Shown here: piece after piece, positions 13,762 to 17,865 of the stretch
How the letters are laid out: each line of letters opens with the position of its first letter
Numbering within the stretch: the first letter of the stretch is position 1
Source of the DNA: Bacillota bacterium
GTDB taxonomy: Bacteria > Bacillota > Clostridia > Christensenellales > CAG-138
Length of the DNA stretch: 17,865 bases
Direction of reading: 5' to 3'
NCBI GenBank assembly: GCA_023435855.1
Contig: JAEZLG010000261.1
Span: forward strand, 1-17,865
Made by a program: the position numbers and the translations under genes
The notes under the pieces: generated by a model
Seen by the model: only the letters and a program-made list of their open reading frames with translations
What the model was told of the DNA's origin: nothing
Database searches by the model: none

Positions 13762-13915
13762 GCGCTCATGGCAGTATTTCCACCCGTAAATCATCAGAGG
13801 CAGAGTCGAAGCCCACAAAAGCTGCGTTGCTGCGAACGAGTCAATTCGCGTTCGTAAATGCCGTCCTTCTATCTGCTTGAATATATAGCTAAATTACATC
13901 AAAACAAATTCTTCG

Positions 13916-13941
13916 TTTGCATACAAAACAATATATGCAAA
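13916..13941. repeat. Inverted repeat upstream of the pcrA promoter
   Basis: TTTGCATA (13916-13923) and TATGCAAA (13934-13941) are perfect 8-bp inverted arms with a 10-base spacer. They cover the usual -35 zone of the pcrA promoter and abut its extended -10. The arrangement suits a dimeric regulator, but the protein is unknown and it does not match the LexA box. Confidence 0.4.
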
Positions 13942-13950
13942 TGGTATAAT
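13942..13950 (+). promoter_or_regulatory. Extended -10 promoter of pcrA-ligA
   Basis: TGGTATAAT is a perfect extended -10 (TGn plus the TATAAT consensus). The -35 zone 17 bases upstream (TACAAA) is poor, as is common for extended -10 promoters. Transcription would start near 13957, leaving a leader of about 100 bases. Confidence 0.65.
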
Positions 13951-14055
13951 CATCATAAGCGGGCATCATGCGGCTTTTTATGCTGCGCAATTTTCATCCA
14001 AAGCCGGTGGACCCGGGTGAGCGATATCCGCAAAAAGACGCTATTGGGGATTGGA

Positions 14056-16272
14056 ATGGATTTAAGTATCTTAAACGAACGGCAACGTGAGGCCGTCGAG
14101 TGCCTGGACGGCCCGCTTCTTGTGCTTGCAGGTGCGGGAAGCGGTAAAACAAGGGTGTTGACCTATCGCATCGCGAACTTTATTGAGCACGGCGTTAAGC
14201 CGTGGAATATACTTGCGCTTACCTTCACCAACAAGGCTGCCAACGAAATGCGCGAGCGCGTGGAATCGCTTGTAAGCTATGGTGCAAGCGATATGTGGGT
14301 CACCACGTTCCATTCCTGCTGCGTGCGTATATTAAGGCGTGAGGCAGATCGCATCGGCTACGCGAAAAATTTCGTGATCTACGACGATTCGGATCAAATG
14401 AGTGTGATCGGGGACTGCCTTAAGCAGCTCGGCATCAGCGATAAGGACATGCCTAAGCGCGAGGTGAAGGAACGCATCAGCGATGCGAAAAACAAGTCGC
14501 TCGACCCTGAGGCCTACCTTCTTGAAAACCGCCACCTCGACAAAGCGGTCATCAAGGTATATAAGCTTTATGTAAAAAGGCTTAAAGACGCGAACGCGCT
14601 CGATTTTGACGATCTTCTTCTTCTTACCATACGCCTTTTTGAGACCTGCCCGGACATTTTGCAAAAATACCGCGAGCGCTTTCAATACGTGCTTGTGGAC
14701 GAGTACCAAGATACCAACCTTGCGCAGTATAAGCTGATTGCGCTTCTTTGCAAAGAGCATAAAAACATATGTGTGGTAGGCGACGACGACCAGAGCATCT
14801 ACGGCTGGCGTGGCGCTGATATACGAAACATTCTTGATTTTGAAAAGGATTTTGATGGCACGCGTGTCATCCGTCTCGAGCAAAATTACCGCTCAACAAG
14901 TAACATTCTCAATGCGGCCAACGCTGTAATCGAAAACAATCTTGGCCGTAAGCGAAAAACCCTTTGGACGGAAAATCACGGCGGCGAAAAGGCGGAACTA
15001 TATACCGCCGCTGACGAGCGCGACGAAGCTCGCTTCATCTGCCAGAAAATACTCGACGGTGTACGCGAGGGCAGGAGCTATTCGGATTTCGGCATACTGT
15101 ATCGCATGAATGCACAAAGCCGCGTCATAGAGGGTACGCTGTCCAACTACGGCATACCCTACCGCGTGTACGGCGGGCAGCGGTTCTACGAGCGCAAGGA
15201 AATTAAGGATATCATGGCCTATCTTAGGCTCATCTACAACCCGAGCGATGACGTCGCGTTAAGCCGCATTATAAACGTACCGCGCCGCGGCATCGGCGAT
15301 ACTACCGTACAGGAGCTTGCGCGCGCCGCACAAGAAAACAATACCTCCATGCTCTTAACCGCTATGAGCGGGGAAGGGCTTGCCCCCCGTGTTGCTGCAA
15401 AACTAAAACCGTTTGCCGACAGCATTACGGATTTTATAGCCCAACAGATGCTCATGCCGCTTTCGGAGTTTGTCGCGTGGCTTATCATAACGCTCGATTA
15501 TGAGCAATACCTTGCTGCGGACGATAAAAAGAATGACATCGAATCGCGAATGGAAAATATACGTGAGCTTGTGGGAAATATAAAAGAGATTGAACGCGAC
15601 CTTCCCGAGGAGGAAAGTGCGCTTGCGGCATTTTTAGAGAACGTGGCGCTCGTTGCCGATATTGATGCCATGGACGGCGAAAGCCGCGCGGTGGCACTCA
15701 TGACACTCCATAGCGCCAAAGGGCTCGAATTCCCGGTGGTGTTTTTAGCGGGTATGGAAGAAAACATATTCCCAACCTCACGTGCGCGCAACAATCTCTC
15801 CGAATCCGCCATGGAGGAGGAGAGGAGGCTTTGCTATGTGGGCATCACCCGCGCAAGGGAAAAGATATACCTTCTCCATGCCAAGCAGCGCCAGCTTTTC
15901 GGCGACTATTCACTCAACCGCCGCTCGCGCTTTATAGAGGAGATACCGCAAGAACTCATTCAGCAGGAAAAGACCGAATCCGTTCGCGACGAAGGCTACA
16001 CGGTGGTGCAAAATAAGGCAAGCAGCTATGCAGCGCGCGCCAACGCCTATTTTGGATTTGATCCGCATGCGAATGCTGCGCCCACGGTTAAGCCAAAAAC
16101 GCCCGGCCGCAGCTTTAACCCGTTTGAGCGTGTGAAGCATGCGCAGTTTGGCCTCGGCACGGTACTTGAAGTGACGGGTACGGGCAGCGCCACCATCATC
16201 ACTATCGATTTTGATACCGTGGGTATCAAAAAATTCGCAGCGGCTTACGCTCCCATTGAATCACAGTCGTAA
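14056..16272 (+). CDS. pcrA: ATP-dependent DNA helicase PcrA (UvrD/Rep family, superfamily 1)
   Basis: PcrA is the Gram-positive 3'-5' helicase used in repair and rolling-circle replication. The chosen 738-residue protein is of normal length and starts MDLSILNERQ, the standard N-terminus. GGGGA lies 5 bases before this ATG. Motifs in order are Walker A GAGSGKT (26-32), 'TFTNKAANEM', motif II DEYQD (215-219), motif III 'GDDDQSIYGWRGAD' (from 242) and motif IV 'QNYRS'. Motif V is 'TLHSAKGLEFPVVFLAGMEE' and motif VI 'EERRLCYVGITRAREK'. The C-terminal Tudor-like RNA-polymerase-binding segment 'VKHAQFGLGTVLEV' is present. ligA begins 19 bases downstream, the common Firmicute order, so the two are probably cotranscribed. 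Confidence 0.96.
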   Translation: MDLSILNERQREAVECLDGPLLVLAGAGSGKTRVLTYRIANFIEHGVKPWNILALTFTNKAANEMRERVESLVSYGASDMWVTTFHSCCVRILRREADRIGYAKNFVIYDDSDQMSVIGDCLKQLGISDKDMPKREVKERISDAKNKSLDPEAYLLENRHLDKAVIKVYKLYVKRLKDANALDFDDLLLLTIRLFETCPDILQKYRERFQYVLVDEYQDTNLAQYKLIALLCKEHKNICVVGDDDQSIYGWRGADIRNILDFEKDFDGTRVIRLEQNYRSTSNILNAANAVIENNLGRKRKTLWTENHGGEKAELYTAADERDEARFICQKILDGVREGRSYSDFGILYRMNAQSRVIEGTLSNYGIPYRVYGGQRFYERKEIKDIMAYLRLIYNPSDDVALSRIINVPRRGIGDTTVQELARAAQENNTSMLLTAMSGEGLAPRVAAKLKPFADSITDFIAQQMLMPLSEFVAWLIITLDYEQYLAADDKKNDIESRMENIRELVGNIKEIERDLPEEESALAAFLENVALVADIDAMDGESRAVALMTLHSAKGLEFPVVFLAGMEENIFPTSRARNNLSESAMEEERRLCYVGITRAREKIYLLHAKQRQLFGDYSLNRRSRFIEEIPQELIQQEKTESVRDEGYTVVQNKASSYAARANAYFGFDPHANAAPTVKPKTPGRSFNPFERVKHAQFGLGTVLEVTGTGSATIITIDFDTVGIKKFAAAYAPIESQS

Positions 16273-16291
16273 GGTAAAGGAGGCGCCTAAT

Positions 16292-17785
16292 TTGGATCGC
16301 ATGCAAGAGCTTGTGAAGCTTCTAAATGTTTACGCCAACGCCTACTATGTGCTTGACGCACCCAAAGTGAGCGATTTTGATTATGATAAGCTCTTCGACG
16401 AGCTTGTAAAACTTGAGGAAGATACGGGCATAGTGTTGCCCGATTCGCCAACACATCGCGTCGGAGGCGCACCGCTTGCGGCATTTAAACCACACAGGCA
16501 TTTAAATAAGCTTTTAAGTTTCGATAAGGTGCGTACGGGTGCTGATTTAAAGGATTGGGCAAACCGCGCCGAAAAGCTGCGTATCGAACATAATGAAAAA
16601 ACCGGCGAAGCATTACCGCTAATCTCCTTTGCACTCGAATATAAGTTTGACGGGCTCACTGTCAATCTGACTTACGAAAACGGCGTGCTTGTGAACGGAG
16701 CCACGCGCGGCAACGGTGAGGTGGGCGAGGAAATACTGCCGCAGGTTAAGACCATACGCTCCATCCCGCTTTCCGTCCCCTTCAAAGGGCGCATGGAGGT
16801 GCGTGGAGAGTGTTATATGCGGTTATCTGTGCTCGAAGAGCTCAACAAAACTTCGCTGGAGCCGTTTAAAAATGCGCGAAACGCCGCTGCCGGAGCATTA
16901 AGGAACCTCGACCCGCAGGTAACGAAAAAAAGGCGGCTCGATTTTTTTAGCTACGACGTAGGATATATCGAAGGGAAAACACTCAGCGATCACTTTGAAA
17001 TGCTCGATTTTTTAAGGGAAAACGGATTTCCCGTGAGCGACGGCACGAAGCACTGTTTCAATGCGGAGGAGCTTCTAAGTGGCATCGAAGAGGCTGAAAA
17101 AAAACGCGAAACGTTTGATTTTCTCATAGACGGCATGGTCGTGAAGATCAGCGACCTTAAAACCCGAGAGGTACTTGGTGCAACCGACCGTTTTCCGCGA
17201 TGGGCCATTGCCTATAAATTTGCTGCTGAGGAGACCACCACGGTGGTTCGGGAGGTAACATGGGAGGTGGGGCGTACGGGCAAGCTTACACCACGCGCCA
17301 GCTTTGACCCCGTGGAGCTAGCAGGCGCAACCATTCGCCATGCTACACTTAACAATTTTGATGATATCAAACGCAAGCGCGTCGGGATAGGCTCCACCGT
17401 GTTTTTAAGGCGCAGCAACGACGTGATACCCGAAATTATGGGTGCAGTCGAGGACGATGTACCCGAAGCGGAGATTAAAATGCCCACGGTATGTCCCGCG
17501 TGCGGTGCGCATGTGGAGCAGCGCGGCGTGCATATTTTTTGCACCAACTCGCTTTCCTGTCGTCCGCAAATTTCGGGCAGGCTTACGCAGTATGCCTCGC
17601 GTAACGCTATGGATATTGAGACTTTCAGCGAAAAGACAGCCGATCTTTTTGTGGAGCGATTGAACCTCAATAGCATCCCGGATCTTTATGACCTCACGGA
17701 AAACGACTTTTTAGCGCTCGAGGGCTTTCAGAAAAAGAAAGCGAAAAACCTTAAGGATTCCATTGAACGGAGCATGGACTGTTAA
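16292..17785 (+). CDS. ligA: NAD-dependent DNA ligase LigA, cut short by an in-frame TAA
   Basis: LigA seals nicks with NAD. Translation starts at TTG 16292, with AAAGGAGG 8 bases upstream; the next ATG at 16301 is too far from that site. The reading frame stops after 497 residues, against about 660-670 for a full LigA. Present are domain Ia ('YYVLDAPKVSDFDYDKLF'), the adenylation domain with nucleophile Lys118 in EYKFDG, 'TRGNGEVGEEI' and 'RWAIAYKFAAEE'. The OB fold ('EVGRTGKLTPRASFDPVELAG') and the four zinc Cys (401, 404, 417, 423) are also present. The stop falls at the start of the main helix-hairpin-helix domain, after 'SIERSMDC'. The same frame after the stop encodes normal LigA sequence, so this looks like a nonsense change or sequencing error. 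A polypeptide ending here would lack most of the helix-hairpin-helix and BRCT domains. Confidence 0.9.
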   Translation: MDRMQELVKLLNVYANAYYVLDAPKVSDFDYDKLFDELVKLEEDTGIVLPDSPTHRVGGAPLAAFKPHRHLNKLLSFDKVRTGADLKDWANRAEKLRIEHNEKTGEALPLISFALEYKFDGLTVNLTYENGVLVNGATRGNGEVGEEILPQVKTIRSIPLSVPFKGRMEVRGECYMRLSVLEELNKTSLEPFKNARNAAAGALRNLDPQVTKKRRLDFFSYDVGYIEGKTLSDHFEMLDFLRENGFPVSDGTKHCFNAEELLSGIEEAEKKRETFDFLIDGMVVKISDLKTREVLGATDRFPRWAIAYKFAAEETTTVVREVTWEVGRTGKLTPRASFDPVELAGATIRHATLNNFDDIKRKRVGIGSTVFLRRSNDVIPEIMGAVEDDVPEAEIKMPTVCPACGAHVEQRGVHIFCTNSLSCRPQISGRLTQYASRNAMDIETFSEKTADLFVERLNLNSIPDLYDLTENDFLALEGFQKKKAKNLKDSIERSMDC

Positions 17786-17865
17786 CTTAGGGCATTTTTG
17801 TTCGCCATAGGTATCCCAAACGTGGGTGAAAAGACCGCCCGTGACCTTGCGCGCATCTTTCATAC
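17786..17865 (+). pseudogene. ligA: Continuation of ligA after the in-frame stop (helix-hairpin-helix domain)
   Basis: Directly after the TAA, in the same frame, 26 codons read LRAFLFAIGIPNVGEKTARD followed by LARIFH, up to the window edge. This is the conserved 'FL.ALGI..VGE.TA..LA' segment of LigA. No start codon or ribosome site is seen at this point, so it would not be translated on its own. The preserved sequence suggests a very recent mutation or an error in one base. Confidence 0.85.

Larger units (their letters stand above)
13762..14055 (+). other. Gap upstream of pcrA without a convincing gene
   Basis: No supported coding sequence lies in these 294 bases. The frame of pcrA is open back to 13858, but that stretch is Cys/Lys/Asn-rich, lacks a ribosome site and matches no helicase N-terminus. 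The region holds an extended -10 promoter (13942-13950), an 8-bp inverted repeat just upstream of it (13916-13941), and a second inverted repeat, CGAACG-N10-CGTTCG (13833-13854). Confidence 0.6.

Noticed and set aside
13833..13854. LexA/SOS box before pcrA
   Set aside because: The CGAAC and GTTCG halves are 12 bases apart, not 4, so the spacing does not fit a LexA box.
13858..14055. 66-residue N-terminal extension of PcrA
   Set aside because: The extension overlaps the promoter, has no ribosome site and is unlike any helicase N-terminus.
1..17865. Mobile element, CRISPR array, phage or defence island
   Set aside because: No transposase, integrase, terminal repeats, spacer array or defence gene was seen; the only tandem repeat is the short operator array at 9226-9270.

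Overview
The window looks like chromosomal DNA of an anaerobic Clostridia-type Firmicute. Evidence for this is strong AGGAGG-type ribosome binding sites, two TTG starts, Firmicute-like -35/-10 promoters, a perfect CcpA cre site, a butyryl-CoA-dehydrogenase/Etf module and the adjacent order pcrA-ligA. GC content is moderate. I see no rRNA, tRNA, CRISPR array, insertion sequence or phage gene. The genus cannot be fixed from the sequence alone.

Region 1 (1-2641, minus strand) is a sugar-type ABC uptake system under a local regulator. A SorC/DeoR-like sugar-sensing regulator (1664-2641) is followed by a strong terminator, a new promoter, a lipoprotein substrate-binding protein (186-1292), an intercistronic hairpin and the start of the ATPase gene, which runs off the left edge. 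Region 2 (2928-7652, plus strand) is divergent from the regulator. It is a tight four-gene operon for a complete thiamine-dependent 2-oxo-acid or acetoin dehydrogenase complex (E1 alpha, E1 beta, E2, E3), closed by a hairpin that can serve both strands. The E2 appears to carry two E3-binding domains and an HxxxNG variant of the acyltransferase HxxxDG motif.

Region 3 (7731-9153, minus strand) holds an SMP-30/gluconolactonase-like protein downstream of a MarR regulator. Region 4 (9325-13668, plus strand) is the divergent operon: acyl-CoA dehydrogenase, EtfB, a 606-residue EtfA-crotonase fusion, and a nitroreductase. The 171-bp divergent control region between regions 3 and 4 is dense. It has two good promoters, three tandem 15-bp units each centred on a TTGYATRCAA-like palindrome (probable MarR operators), and a perfect cre site at the start of the marR transcript. 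Region 5 (14056-17865, plus strand) is housekeeping: PcrA helicase, then NAD-dependent DNA ligase LigA. An in-frame TAA interrupts ligA just before the helix-hairpin-helix domain, although the following frame still encodes normal LigA sequence.

Regions 2 and 4 together encode enzymes that could turn a 2-oxo acid into an acyl-CoA, then an enoyl-CoA, then a 3-hydroxyacyl-CoA. Electrons would leave through E3 (NADH) and Etf. The substrate is not identifiable from sequence; acetoin, a short linear 2-oxo acid and a branched 2-oxo acid are all possible. The most unusual items are the EtfA-crotonase fusion, the interrupted ligA and the triple operator array.
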